Shown here piece after piece: positions 35,001 to 46,672 of a DNA stretch of 64,000 nt. Source of the DNA: Serpula lacrymans var. lacrymans S7.9 (taxonomy: Eukaryota > Basidiomycota > Agaricomycetes > Boletales > Serpulaceae); contig NW_006763295.1 of the NCBI RefSeq assembly GCF_000218685.1, forward strand, positions 1 to 64,000, given 5' to 3'. Position 1 is the first letter of the stretch, and the number at the start of each line of letters is the position of its first letter. The translations under genes and the position numbers were made by a program. The notes below the pieces were generated by a model. The model was not told the DNA's origin, ran no database searches, and saw only the letters and a program-made list of their open reading frames with translations.

Positions 35001-36487
35001 CGAGAGAGATGAATCCAGGGCAGGAATATTTAACAACCCACTAAGTGTTGTGCTCTCAAGCTCCAATGTGGATGAAGATGATACGCTGATTCAAAGGTAT
35101 CCCCTTCCTCGAGAGCGTTATCATCGCTTTAGTCAGGGCTCGGGCAGCAGTAGATGTCCAGGGAGACATGATTGGAGGACTCCACTATATTATTTGACAG
35201 CTAGCTCTGCGTCTGCGTCTGCGTCAACCCACTGCTCAACAAAAAGTCTGATTTTTGAAGCATAGATGAAGCTTTCCAAAATAGTCGAGTAATTTGGAGT
35301 TCCTTTGGGTATTATATCAAGATCTTCCCGTACGTCTGAATTGTGAGCTGCGAATCTGGCAGAAGTGAGCGATAGGGTAACTGACCTTAATCTGGTGAGA
35401 GACTCAGGACGGTTGCTATGACCCGCGGGATGTAATGCAAGGCTAGGTTGTTACGGCAGCGATATAGCGCAGCAATGAGCTTGAGCAATCGAACTCATAC
35501 TGTGATACTGTTCTCTAGTATGTCGGCCACATCACCCCCTGAATCAAGCACTTCAGTGGTAAAAATTTATCCCTAGAAGGTTATGGATATTAATGATCCC
35601 GAGACAATGACCGCTCAAGTTCCGTGATACATACGAGCTTTGTGCAGGGGTACGCAGACGTTCATCTGTGGGGCGGGTGTGAAGTTGGATATGCAAAGGG
35701 AGTATTTAGCTAAATTGCGTTTGCAATATAAATGGGCAGTCCATAGGGAACACGAACTGATTGGCCGTGGAAACTGGGGATCGTCTCCCTCAGCTTCCAC
35801 CTGTTTTTTTCGGTGAGTGAGAACAGTAACTAGATTGATATTAGAGTTATACTTTATAGATCATTTCGACTGTAACGCAAATTTCGTTGTTTGCTCGGTT
35901 TCTAATATAGAGCCAGAGACTCCTTGATGACCGGTAATAATTATCAGGAACTTAATAGATCAATAGACGTACGAGACATATTTTCGATAACCAAGTTTCG
36001 TCTCGCTAGGCTGCAATTCAAGAACAGATACGACTTTTGAATGAAGAGCTGTGAGATGAGTAGGACCGAGAGTTCCAGTACCTAGCACAAGTTACACATA
36101 CCTCAGAGGCCTAATTTGTTCAGCATCACGTACCTTTTTAACCCACCGCGAAAATTACAATTTCCTAGTCCCATTGAGAAAAAGGCGTCAACCAGAATGA
36201 GAAAAAACATCGTCTGCATGTGATAGCAAGGAGTGGGGAAGCGCCGGGAGAGCGGAGTAAATTACACCACCTTCCATACACAGCGTGGTGACCGAAGGCA
36301 AGTTTACGAGAGCGACTCGGGAGGTGTGATTATAATCGTACTGACTCCTCATAAACACGACACTGCGTGGGCCAGAAAGTCAAAAGAAAATGCATAACCA
36401 CATTTCTACATGAAAATGACCACCATGGTGTAATAATTTTTGAAGGGATTATCAAGAGGCAGAAGACACGATGACGAATGCATGATA
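32098..36487. other. Gene-poor 4.4-kb block with unassigned coding-like fragments
   Basis: This block separates convergent RDH54 and WDR83. No complete gene can be assembled. Several short plus-strand frames have coding-like composition: 33740-33820 (KDIAIFPARDLVKSGHLSLK), 34375-34503 (TDLVRGQLLKQRPRPS, MDIVVPHNHSDDA), and 34605-34799 (DSDDETIFLSLGRNEV, LERFFPKKMDSVQLLERR). They lie in different frames and may be exons of an unrecognised gene or a decayed one. A separate minus-strand fragment lies near 33150-33350. A (CTGCGT)-type microsatellite lies at about 35206-35225. From about 35300 to 36480 I see nothing interpretable and no transposon signature. Confidence 0.4.
33151..33369 (-). other. 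Possible two-exon gene fragment, unassigned
   Basis: On the minus strand one exon-like frame reads NYIYWSSSDSLKLNDW and ends at a good donor (gtgagt, near 33305). A second frame after an acceptor near 33255 reads YGSAKYKSVNDDAGHFWAY and continues DGGLIGTPKFSFGTA to a TAG at about 33152. The aromatic- and Gly-rich composition looks protein-like, but the obvious splice does not join the two in phase, and no start was found. It could be a relic or part of a small secreted or lectin-like protein. I do not recognise the family. Confidence 0.25.
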
Positions 36488-37787
36488 CTAATCAGGGTTT
36501 AAGTTAGGATGTCGCCATACCTTGACTGTGCCATCAGCACTGGCGGTAATCATTTCACTGGGGTCAGTGGGGTGATGTTCTGTCCATGTTATAACCTTTT
36601 CGTGTACCTTTGGCGGAGGATTCGGCTGGAGGATTCCTGCCTGCAAAGTATCATTATTGCTTGGGAGAAATTTAGGAATGAAAAAGAAACTTTACGCACA
36701 TCAACCAAATCCCATGCCCATATACGCCCATCCTCGTCTCCACACACAACACTTGCTTCACCGTGTCCGAAACACGCACGGCAGCGATATGAGGCGTGTT
36801 TGTGGCCAGTAAAGTCATTTAACAGTTTACCAGTGAGCATGTCGAATAGTCGAATGTGCGAATCTAACGTCGTGACAAGTAATGTAGTCCCATCAGCCGT
36901 TGGCACTACCGACGTGACAGGCTCTATATTATTCGACAAGAACAAAAGAAGAGAAGCTCAATGAGATTTAAGACAATAAAACCATGCATACATACGACCA
37001 ATGTAATCAGACCGAAGCTCGCCTTTGCGGAGGTCATAAGTACGGACGTGGCCATCGATGGATCCTGCTATTATAGTAGTGGAGTCGATATGAATGGTTT
37101 GTACAGCATCTCGAGCTTCTTCGAGGACTTGAATGGGAGCTCGTGGTTGAGCGCTTTTGGCGTAGCAAACCAAGTGAGCAGATAGCTTGACAACTGCTTG
37201 TGCAAACATACCGAAGGTCCCATAGTCTTACTGTAGCATCAAATGAACCTATCGATGACAATATCAATCGTGCTAGCTAAGCATGCCAACAGTTCAACGA
37301 CAACTAAACTAACCGCTAGCAAGGACAGACGCGTCTGCATTGAACTCGACGACGTGTACTTTGCCCATATGACCAGAAAGTCTCCTCGTCGTTACCCCTG
37401 ACGCGACGTCCCATAAAAATACTGAGCGGTCTCCGCCAGAAGATGCAAATTTAGCATTGTCATGGCTCCTGTGATACCACAAGAATCAAACGTAAGGAAT
37501 TAGTTCACGTCCTTACTTATGGTTACATTTTGCATGTCACCCGGGGAGATCCTAGGCGCATATACGCACACAGTTATCGAGAGAACTTCGTATCCGTGCG
37601 CTTGGAAAACTTTGATTTGTGTACCCAGCTGTGGGTTCCATAGCCGAACGGTGCGGTCCTGTCCTCCACTGAGGACGTATTTTGAGGTTCCTTTGGCATA
37701 TCGTACAACGTGAACAGGTCCCCGATGACCGTCGAGCGTTGTGTGGAGGTTACGAGCGAGAGATTGGGGACCTCGAGAAGGGGCCAT
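36488..37787 (-). CDS. WDR83: WD40 protein, WDR83/MORG1 family
   Basis: Six exons (37787-37570, 37468-37314, 37248-37212, 37153-36999, 36923-36700, 36640-36488) give 313 aa, the usual length (human 315). Seven WD repeats fill the protein, for example GHRGPVHVVRYAKGTSKYV then TVRLWNPQLG, FASSGGDRSVFLWDVAS, ASGSFDATVRLWDLR, IAGSIDGHVRTYDLR, TTLDSHIRLFDMLTG, CGDEDGRIWAWDLVD, and TASADGTVKVWRHPN. MORG1/WDR83 is a scaffold for MAPK modules and is also found in spliceosomes; which role applies here is unknown. The frame is open upstream to an ATG at 37862, but the start at 37787 (MAPSRGPQSLARNL) fits the family better. Confidence 0.9.
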
Positions 37788-38064
37788 TATATGTGAGCGA
37801 TAGAGACGAGGCGGAGCTGAACACGGAGTACCGCAAGGTGACCGGGGCATGTGCGTTTCCACGCCATCGTACTTTTATGCGATTAATTGTGCAAACCTCG
37901 CAAATATAGGACATTATCACCTTATATAGTGTATTACCATGTAATTCCTACATAGTTGAACGTAGGAAATAGATATATTTGGCTATATACCCACATTTAT
38001 GGCCGATGCCGGTCCGGACGGGGGAAGCCTGTGGTCCCCCCGTTATCTCTTTACTGTAACCACC
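37788..38064. promoter_or_regulatory. Divergent promoter region WDR83 / F-box gene
   Basis: Only 277 bp separate the two divergent starts, so the promoters are adjacent or shared. No known element was identified. Confidence 0.4.
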
Positions 38065-40032
38065 ATGTCCAAGCATCGTCTTCCGTCTGCACCAGTCCCT
38101 CCGCTCAAACGAGCTCATTTTCTACAGCCCTCGTCGTCATCTTCAGCACCGGTCTCGACAACGTTTGACGATGCCTTCTACGACGAACTCATACTATCCA
38201 TATTCTCATTTCTAGGCAGCACGGACCTGTGCGCGATCCAGGCAACAAATAGCAATTGGGCGAGGCTTGCGAGCGATAATCAGGTACATACTTGATTCAT
38301 TTTTTTTTTACGCAAGCAGCAGAATGTTGAACTTACCGGATTATTGTTCTCTATATCAATACCCCCTCTACTGCACCATGCACTGCACCATGCTGGATAC
38401 AAACATTTGCATAAAATTGCGATATTGTCACGGCGTCGGCTTTCACACAGCTATGGAAAGCTTTGTACCTTCGAGACTACGGGCGCCCCAGACTGAGAGG
38501 TGGTAGAGGTTTTGTTGGCCGTGCAGACGGGAGAGAAGTCAAGCCTTTACCTGGAAGAGCAAAACCCGACAATCTGAAAGACTGGAAATGGATGTACCGT
38601 ATAAGCTCTAACTGGAGAAGTGGTTTGTCCTTCTTCTCTTGCCATTCGGTATAATCTCATGTCGAAATTAGGTCGCTGCTCTGTCGAAAACATGAACACT
38701 CCAGTCGACTTGGCCCTGTCGCAAACATCAGAAGTACCCCGATCTTTGCCTAGGACCCGAACAGACAAAACACACGTACTACTAGCAGGAAGTCTGACTA
38801 TCGTAGCTCAGTCCGACAGCTGCCTTCGACCGTCATTATATGTTCATGGCGGAGCAGTCGCTACCCACAAACTAGTCTGCAGATCCACATTTCACAACAC
38901 CCTCACCAGAATCACAGCTCTCGCACTCGACCAATCTCCCCCAAATAAACCCTGTCAACCTTCCCTCCGCCCCTCTCACCACATCCGCCTTGTCGCCTTG
39001 CTCTCCACCGGCGAGTTTAGTGTCTTCAACCTAGATTACACCACGCCCTCCTCTAACTCTTCTCCAAAGCTCGCATACGTCCCATCCAGCACTACCCGTT
39101 CCCTCAGCGCACCGATAACACACGCAGCCTACCACCACCCCGTTCTCGTCACACTCTCCGATTCGTTCGTGCTAACCATTTATGATCTCAGCAATGACAG
39201 TGTCTCACTCGTGCAAACACTCACGTCGTTCACGAGCCATCCACCCAGTTCGTTGGTACTATCCGCCATGCCTACTTTAGGAACGTATAAACTCGTACTT
39301 GCGTACGCAGTACCAGTCTACCCCGCCCACTGGAGCGTTGGTGCTACCGAACTTATAATATCGCACTCTAACACTATGTCACCAAGTTCGTCACACCCGT
39401 TTGACTCCACCACGTCAGGGCTTACAGCACCGTCTGGTCCCCTGGAGGTCAGCACAACTCGGACCGCGCGGGCTTTTGACGTTCCACAAGGTTGGATCGA
39501 CGAGCGAAAGCTTGAAACGATCCGTGAGCAGTGGGGTCGCAAGGTGACACAAGTCGCAGACACACAGACAGACGGAAAATGGGTTGTACTCGCACCAGGA
39601 GATACACCCCATACCTCCCCGCCTTCTTCGTCTAGCAACCCTCATACAAGCCCGCAACCCACAGCTCACTCCACTATTGCCACAGCACATCACTCTCCAA
39701 CACATCTTCAACTCTACCGCTTACATCTCCCCTCGTCTAGTGGCGTTTCACATACACCCAAGCTATCTTTTGTGCGCACGCTGCACGGTCCCATAGGACC
39801 TGTCAGTGCTCTCGCCCTCGCAGATGGGAGATGTGTGAGCCTTGGTGTAAACGGAGGCATCTGGGTTTGGGATCTTGAAGGATCTGATACTGGAGGAGCA
39901 GTGGTTGCTTCCCCTATCAGTCTCAATATGGAGGAATCAGAGCTAGTTGAGAAAGGGACGGTAGTATTTGATGAACGAAGGATAGTTAGTGCTGGTGTGA
40001 GAGGTGTCGAGCTTCGGAGATTCGATGTATGA
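38065..40032 (+). CDS. F-box protein with beta-propeller-like C-terminal region
   Basis: Three exons (38065-38283, 38451-38622, 38672-40032) give 583 aa. An F-box spans about residues 35-75: FYDELILSIFSFLGSTDLC, then ATNSNWARLASDNQLWKALYLRDYG. F-boxes bind Skp1 and place a substrate receptor on an SCF ubiquitin ligase. The long C-terminal exon has beta-rich segments that look like degenerate propeller blades, ending with SALALADGRCVSLGVNGGI, WVWDLEGS and VVFDERRIVSAGVRGVELR. Ser/Thr/Pro-rich loops near residues 350-430 are probably disordered. The protein resembles a fungal F-box family with a WD-like tail; substrate unknown. Exon 2 is fixed by the conserved LWKxLYLRD sequence after the acceptor at 38450. 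Confidence 0.85.
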
Positions 40033-40352
40033 GAAGTACATATCATACTTCCTATTTACCTCGGACGTTTGTAGGTACAGAGATTAGACAGAACACTGAT
40101 ACTATACTACTGTACTAACCAGGTTTTGGGATATCGATACTTTTCAGTAATCTCGTGCGGCTTTACTCGAGCACGTTACTCCAGAGCTTCTGCAATGACA
40201 AAGTTAAAGGTAGGGCCTTGAGGTCTTTATTGGCCGTCTTCCATAACTTGTACGAGGGTCCGGGTCCTTGGAGCAGGGACACGCCATATTAGACCGATAT
40301 TACAGTGAGCTCGACCGCTCCCTTCCATTACTCAAATTCCGACATATCGAAA
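40033..40352. other. Convergent intergenic region, F-box gene / RFC subunit
   Basis: The 320 bp between two convergent stops should hold both 3' untranslated regions. No gene is visible. Confidence 0.4.
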
Positions 40353-42010
40353 TTATAAACAAAATGCTATATGACAAAAATGGTGATCATTGACCGTGGA
40401 CATGTATGTTAACATGTAAAAACTCGCCTTGTACAGACTCATCACTTTGACTACCCATGCTTCGAGGTGATATATCTTTTTGTTGCCTATTCTCATGCGT
40501 CCCTCCTGAATGCGTTTTGTTGTTTAGCACTAAGGTAGCGACATGCTGAAAACGTACATAGAACGCAGCCCAGTGCATAATATCAGCTTTTAAGCTCTCG
40601 TCCACTCTTTCCACAACTCTTTCCGCCACCGTCTTCAAGTTGGTTCGTAGCGGAAATCCCCGCTCAGAAAAAACCAACCTCATGAAAGAAGGTATGGAGT
40701 GCTCACCTTCAGAACAATAGTAGGAGGTATACAGTGGCTCAGCAACTCGTAGAACTTGGCTCGCACTTCCATTACCCGAGCAGGGGACTGTTCTTGCACG
40801 ATCAGATCAGCGACCTTATGACAATATGTTTCCCAGTCGGGCTTGGCTATCGCGAGGGAGCCTGAGAGATCTGGACTGTTGTGCATAATATCTGGGTGAA
40901 CGGTGTTTAGTTGGGTACGTGAAAAGAACTTACGATTGCATCTTGAGGGCTTCGAACACGAGCAGGGCTTTTCGTAGGTTGCCTCCTGAATCGTCAACAA
41001 TCTGTTTAGATGCATCGTCCGGAAGATCAAATTTGAGTTTCTTCGCGACGTGGTGTAATACAGTTTGCATCTAAAAAAGTAAATAAAATTAAAAAAGTGT
41101 CCACGGAATTCGAAGTGCATTGAAGTGAAACTTGGAACAGACTTCTTCAGGGGTGGGCGCGGCCACTCGCATCAGCAGACACCGACTTTTTATGGGGGCG
41201 ATTAGTCTGCTCGTGCTGTTGGCACATAGTATGATCCGCATATTGGACATGTACTTTTCCATGGTACGACGAAGTGCGGCTTGTGCATCTCGAGAAAGTG
41301 AGTCTGCTTCATTGATAACGACCACTGTTGGAGTTGTATAATCGTATGATAAGACGGGACTATTCACAATTGAAAAAGGAAGAAGAGGTTTGAAGTCACC
41401 TTTAAATCTTTGTTTTGCGTTTAGATCAACTTGCTGGGTCTGTGCTATTTCTTTGAGCAGTTCTTGTATGACCACTCTGTCATAGTTTCCAGCTTCACTG
41501 TATTTTGAGCGAGTGGTTTTTAATAAAAAATGTATGATTTGACACGAATGCACACCTTGGAGTAATCTCGATGTGGTAGTTGCTCTGAACAATATTTATC
41601 TCCAGTTTCCGTTTTGACGGTGATAGAAACACTCGTTGATCGATTTTCAGCTACTTGACCGTTTACCGTAGTCTCTGGGGAGCAGAAAGGTAGCCCACTC
41701 ACCCTTTCGACGCCACTTCCAAACAATTGTCTCAGAGTACAGCTTATGCGGGTCTTTTTTCCTGCTCCTGAAGGGCCGTAGAATAACATGTGGGGAAAAT
41801 CGCCAGAAGCGGCCTATGAGTAAGTAAGCTAGACTTCAGAATATGCAGGACTCTTTTGATTGTGGTAAATACTTACTAGCGACTTGAGCCGGGCGGATAG
41901 ACCTTCATGGTAATGCAAGTCGTCCAGTGTTTTTGGACGGAACTAGAAAATAGTTAATGTGGACACCGAACGACAGCTGCAAAACATACTTTGTCAACCC
42001 AGAGAGACAT
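40353..42010 (-). CDS. RFC3: Replication factor C small subunit (human RFC3 / yeast Rfc5 type)
   Basis: Ten exons (42010-41990, 41942-41877, 41813-41703, 41650-41556, 41497-41400, 41324-41143, 41070-40934, 40875-40707, 40632-40558, 40505-40353) give 368 aa; human RFC3 has 356. The RFC pentamer loads PCNA on primed DNA in the nucleus. The opening MSLWVDKFRPKTLDDLHYHE is typical. The P-loop reads FYGPSGAGKKTRI, which is specific for this subunit. Then come VQSNYHIEITPSEAGNYDR, VVVINEADSLSRDAQAALR, and the SRC motif in IAPIKSRCLLMRVAAPTPEE. The collar domain includes FDLPDDASKQIVDDSGGNLR and ERVDESLKADIMHWAAFY. The first exon has only seven codons. The last about 25 residues diverge from family members, so the exact C-terminus is less certain. 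Confidence 0.93.
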
Positions 42011-42467
42011 TGCACAAAATAAGGACGATATTTAGAGCCTGTGATGCAGAATCACGGTTGCAGGGCCTGTGGTGGTAAATGCTAGAATCCTTGAAAGGTC
42101 ATTGACGCGTCGGAGGGAGCGACGTGACCATGTGACGATAACGTGACCTCACGCGTTCTCGTGACTGAATTCAGCATTCAAGTCTTATGACTTGCTTATC
42201 TTTCTTTAGCGACCAAGAACACGAGAATGATAGTGATACGCCCAAACGCATTCATATCAATATGCCATGGCCGTCGCTGCCACACCTGCCATGCATGAGA
42301 ACTATGTTCTTATCGTTGCCAAACCAGGCATACAATTCTAATGCAAGCATTCGAATTCCCAGCCAAGGTTCGCTGCACCTCCGCTTATATCTTCGCTATC
42401 CTTATCTTAACGTCCATAGCGCTTTCAGCATCCATCCTCACCGCCTCATCCGAATTCTAGCTTCGTA
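42011..42467. promoter_or_regulatory. Divergent promoter region RFC3 / amidase
   Basis: A 457-bp interval lies between two divergent starts. It contains acgcgt at about 42105 and acgcgttctcgtgac at about 42151. ACGCGT is the MluI cell-cycle box (MCB) of yeast replication genes, which would suit RFC3; its use in this fungus is inference. Confidence 0.4.
42102..42159. promoter_or_regulatory. Candidate ACGCGT (MCB-like) sites upstream of RFC3
   Basis: The hexamer acgcgt occurs twice within 50 bp, roughly 95-150 bp upstream of the RFC3 start: ttgacgcgtcgg and ctcacgcgttct. In yeasts, MBF binds ACGCGT and drives G1/S genes, including RFC genes. The double occurrence beside a replication gene is suggestive. 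Functional use here is not shown. Confidence 0.35.
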
Positions 42468-44649
42468 ATGCCACTCTGGTCCGACCTCGTAGCCGACAAA
42501 CGAAAACGCCAACAAGAACTCATCCCCAAAGAATGGCTCATTACCTCGCCTCCTGACTCGGTCCTCAATGTGACTTCTTATCCGGAAAAATGTGGCCTGC
42601 TAACCACTCACGAGCTCGAGATAACCAACGCAACTATCGATGTCCTACTCCCAAAGCTAGCCAGTGGCCAATGGTCAGCTGTCGCAGTCACTACAGCATT
42701 CTCCAAGAGGGCTATCATCGCTCACCAACTCGTGAGTTTGACCCTTTTTTGCGTTTCGTCCTATCCGACAGCGCTAATTTGACATTTAGGTAAACTGCCT
42801 TACTGAGATTTTCATCGACCGCGCCCTTGTTCGTGCTGCAGAGCTCGATGAGCATCTCAAGAAAACTGGTACACCAGTTGGGCCTCTCCATGGGCTGCCA
42901 ATCTCACTCAAGGATCAACTTTCTATCGAAGGCTTGGAGACAGTCATGGGTAAGCTTATATAGACTATCAATTAATAGTCTACTGTACGCATTTCTTTAC
43001 TTTAGGATACGCGTCCTGGGTAGGTAAATATGCTGACAAGAATGCTGTCCTCGTCGATATCCTCTTGGAAGCCGGCGCAGTTCTGTACGTGCGAACGAAC
43101 GTACCCCAGACGCTCATGGTGAGTCATCAAATCAACTACCGCAACCGGAAACTTCAACCCATAACGTATTGCAGTTTCCTGAAACATGTAATCATGTCTT
43201 TGGAAGGACTACAAACCCGTATAACCGCTCATTGACATCGGGAGGGTCATCTGGAGGTGAAGGAGCTCTCATCGCGCTCAAGGGAAGTCCCCTCGGTGTG
43301 GGCTCTGATATCGGAGGGTACGTATTGTACCATCATAGCACCATATCATTATATCACCTATCCTTACCTTCATATTTCCCTAGTTCTGTTCGTATCCCCT
43401 CTGCACTCTGTGGCCTTTACGGCCTTCGTCCCTCCTACGGCCGCATTCCCTATTCTGGTGCACTGAACTCTCTCGAGGGCCAAGACTCCCTCCCTTCCGT
43501 GCTCGGGCCCATCACCACCAGCCTCGCAGGTCTTAAAGCTTTCACCAAAGCCGTTGTCGAGCTGAAGCCATGGTTCAAAGACCCTCTCGCGGCGCGGAAA
43601 AAGTGGGACGAGGATGAATATGAGCTCGCTGACCACGGACGGGGAAAGGGTCTATGTTTTGCTATCATGTGGCATGATGGAACTGTCGTCCCACACCCGC
43701 CGATAACGCGAAGTTTAGAGTTGGTAAAGGCAGCCCTTCTGAAAGCGGGGCATAAAGGTAAATATCCCTGTTCTTTCTCTTTATTATTCGCAAAAGCGTC
43801 ACGACTAACGTTGACTAATGCGTAGTGATCAACTGGAAACCACTCAAACACAAGGAACTCTGCGATGCGGCAGTGAGTCTCACATTTTCCTCATTTTTAC
43901 ATGAGAGCCAATTACAGCAATTCAGCGTGGAATGTGGCACTCCGCCTCGTTTGAAGACTTCACCGTCGTGACTACTCCCTCTTCTGAACCACTTTTCACC
44001 TCCATGCGACCCCCCACTCTTCCCCCGGTAGAATCATGCCCTGCACACCAACCTGGCATCTCCTCGTACAAGCTCTGGCAGATCCAGAAAGGCAGACGAG
44101 ACATGCGGAAGGAGTACATGGATATGTGGGAGGCGACTGTTGGAGAGACGGGCACAGGTAGGCCTGTGGACGCCATCATAGGACCTGCTGCACCATATGC
44201 TGCACCACCTCACGGATTGAACACGTTAGCATTTGCCCACTACTCTGTCACTCTGCAGATCTGAGTTTTCCTTTTTACTCTAGCTACACTGCATACACCA
44301 CAGTTTGGAACGCACTGGACTATACTGCTTCGATTTTCCCCGTCTCGGCCGTCGACACGGCAATCGATGCCAAGCAACCGCGGAAGACTTTCCTCAACGA
44401 CACTGATAAGGTTTACTATGAAATGTGTACGTTTCATTCTTCATGGCTGCTTTTTCTTGTGTTTGAATCGTTTGTTGATATATTCGCGTTTTCACCCCTG
44501 GTTTAGACGAGCCCGAGACATTCAAGGACGCGCCCATCTCTCTACAGCTCATCGGACGAACGCTAGAGGAAGAAGCGGTTATTGCAATGACGGAGATCGT
44601 GAGCAACGCACTGGATGCCGTCAAATCACAAATCGCTTCCAAATTGTGA
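42468..44649 (+). CDS. Amidase signature family hydrolase (acetamidase-like)
   Basis: Nine exons (42468-42731, 42790-42949, 43006-43118, 43175-43317, 43384-43757, 43826-43872, 43926-44224, 44284-44426, 44507-44649) give 561 aa. The amidase signature core has the full Ser-cisSer-Lys triad: Lys in LHGLPISLKDQ, the cis-Ser in LTSGGSSGGEGALIAL, and the nucleophile in GVGSDIGGSVRIPSALCG. Flanking motifs KLASGQWSAVAVTTAF, ETCNHVFGRTTNPYN and SYGRIPYSG fit fungal acetamidase-like enzymes. It would hydrolyse small or fatty amides to acid and ammonia. There is no signal peptide, so it is probably cytosolic. The gene converges on the thiolase gene, with 100 bp between stops. Confidence 0.92.
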
Positions 44650-44749
44650 TTGTGTGGTTAGTAGTATACATACAGAAAACATTATGAAACATGACACCAT
44701 GACACGCGGAACATACATAACTACTATATTGTGAATTGTTCGAGTCTTT

Positions 44750-46672
44750 TTATAACTTGGCTGTGATCCCCTGGGCCTCATTGACAAAGATGCCTGCGGC
44801 TCCCATCCCACTGCCCACGCACATGCTCGTGCATAGTAACTTTGCGTTGCGCCTTTGGAGTTCGGCGAGACCTGTGACGACTTGTCGAACACCGGCTGTG
44901 AATTCAAAAATCAGCTCCAGAGTTGACGAGGACGAGAAACCCCAAGTAAAAGCAGAAGGAAGGAAGTCAAGGCAAGGCTAATCAGACTTACTCATTCCGA
45001 GAGGATGTGTGAGGGCGATAGAGCCACCACTGCAGTGTAAGAAGTATATCTGTTAGACAAGTAAAAATATAAGAGTTCATTAGGCGGTTTACTTTGGGTT
45101 AATCTTTTCAATTGGGATTTGTAATTCCTCGACGCAGTAGGCGAACTGGGACGCAAAGGCTTCGTTAATCTGTTGGCGCGCGAGTCCATGTCAATATAAA
45201 CGATGTAGTCCACGTTTCCCCCCTTTCGGTGGATGGTGGCTTACGCACCTCATAGACATCAATGTCCTCTTTCGAAAGACCATGCTGGGCGAGGACCTTC
45301 GGGATAGCAGCGATAGGGCCTATACCCATATAGCGAGGTTCAACACCTAAGCTGTCCATCAGACTCCATCCCGTTCCCTCGATAAATAAGACAAACTGAC
45401 CTACTACAGAGGCTCCTACCCATTTCCCCAGCACCTCCATTCCCTCCCTCTCTGCCCTTTCCCGCGTGGTAAGCATGCAGATGGCGGCACCGTCGCCGAT
45501 TCCGCTTGCGTTCCCTGCAGTTGTGGAAGCATCGCCCCAGTCTGGGAAGACGGGTTTGAGTGCACCAAGAGAGGAAAGAGTAACACCTGGTCGGACTGTG
45601 TCGTCGACTGAGATGACAGCCCCTCTAATCTCAACGGGGATGATTTCCGAGGCGAACGTTCCACGAACGAGAGCCTAGAGAAAATTACATAGTGAGTATA
45701 GTACCCAGGCGTAACGGTAGTACAGATGAAAAACGGAGGTGTAGAGAATGGGTGATAGGCAATAAATAACCGTACCTCACTGGCCCTGGTATGTGATATC
45801 AGAGCATATTCATCCTGCTTTTGGCGAGAGACGTTGTAAGTCTGAGCTACCATCTCGGACGTCCAACCCATGGGCTGTGATAGCGTCAGTTAATCAGTAC
45901 ATGACTACGACAGACTCACGCAAACTCGGGCGTGTTGAGCACCAAACGCACCTACCTGAATGCAATCATGAGCCTGACCATGCTGGTCTACTGCCTCTGT
46001 GACGATGGGCGTTGGGCGTGGACTAAGGAATTTAAGGAGAAGCTCAGTTAGGCGAAACGGTGCAGCAAGATGAGACGTACTTAAGTGTCATGTTCTCGAT
46101 ACCTACAGCAAGACCGAGGGAGATTTCACCAGCCTGGATAGCCTGGGCTATATGCTTTATTGCCATGAGCCCTGATGAGCATAGTCTGTTCACGGACGAG
46201 ATGGGGACGGTGTGTGGGATGCCAGCAGCAAGTGCAGCTGCGCGGGAAACGTAGGTGGGGGATGGCGGATGACATGTCCCTGTAGGAATAGTATTATCAT
46301 GATAATGAGGAATCTCCACGTGATATTTAGAGAATAACTCACCTACGCAAATATCCTCAATCTTTGACGGGTCGAGCTTCGTCTTTTCAAGTGTTGCCTG
46401 TCCCATTGTGATAGTCAAACATCAATGTAAGCTACAACGACAGGGAGCACACGCACCTTGAAGAGAGCCTGCATCATCTCATCGACTGGCACGTCTTTAA
46501 ACTGTCCCTTCTTCATCTTCCCCATAGCAGTGCGCTTGGCGAAGGTAATCACGACGTCGTCCGGATTCTTTTGTAGGAGTGCAGCACGACCACTCGCGGT
46601 GTGGGTCGAAGCAGCTCTTGATGCTTGCATGATGGCTGGAGAGAACCTAGAACGTATGATGGACGTTAACAT
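44750..46672 (-). CDS. 3-ketoacyl-CoA thiolase, probably peroxisomal
   Basis: Ten exons (46672-46457, 46397-46343, 46279-46081, 46022-45956, 45874-45776, 45674-45401, 45346-45249, 45169-45093, 45029-44992, 44895-44750) give 422 aa. Thiolase cleaves 3-ketoacyl-CoA with CoA, the last step of beta-oxidation. Catalytic elements are complete: acyl-accepting Cys in VNRLCSSGLMAIK, NEAFASQFAYCVEEL, the His in GGSIALTHPLGMTGVRQ, and the second Cys in LCTSMCVGSGMGAAG. It resembles acetyl-CoA acyltransferase (KNPDDVVITFAKRTAMGK, GTCHPPSPTYVSRAAALAAG). The protein ends in -AKL, a type-1 peroxisomal signal. The N-terminus from 46672 is basic (IIRSRFSP) and could instead start at a later Met (46630). Confidence 0.92.

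Noticed and set aside
35206..35225. CTGCGT microsatellite as a functional repeat
   Set aside because: Only about three short units; typical chance slippage and not part of a larger array.
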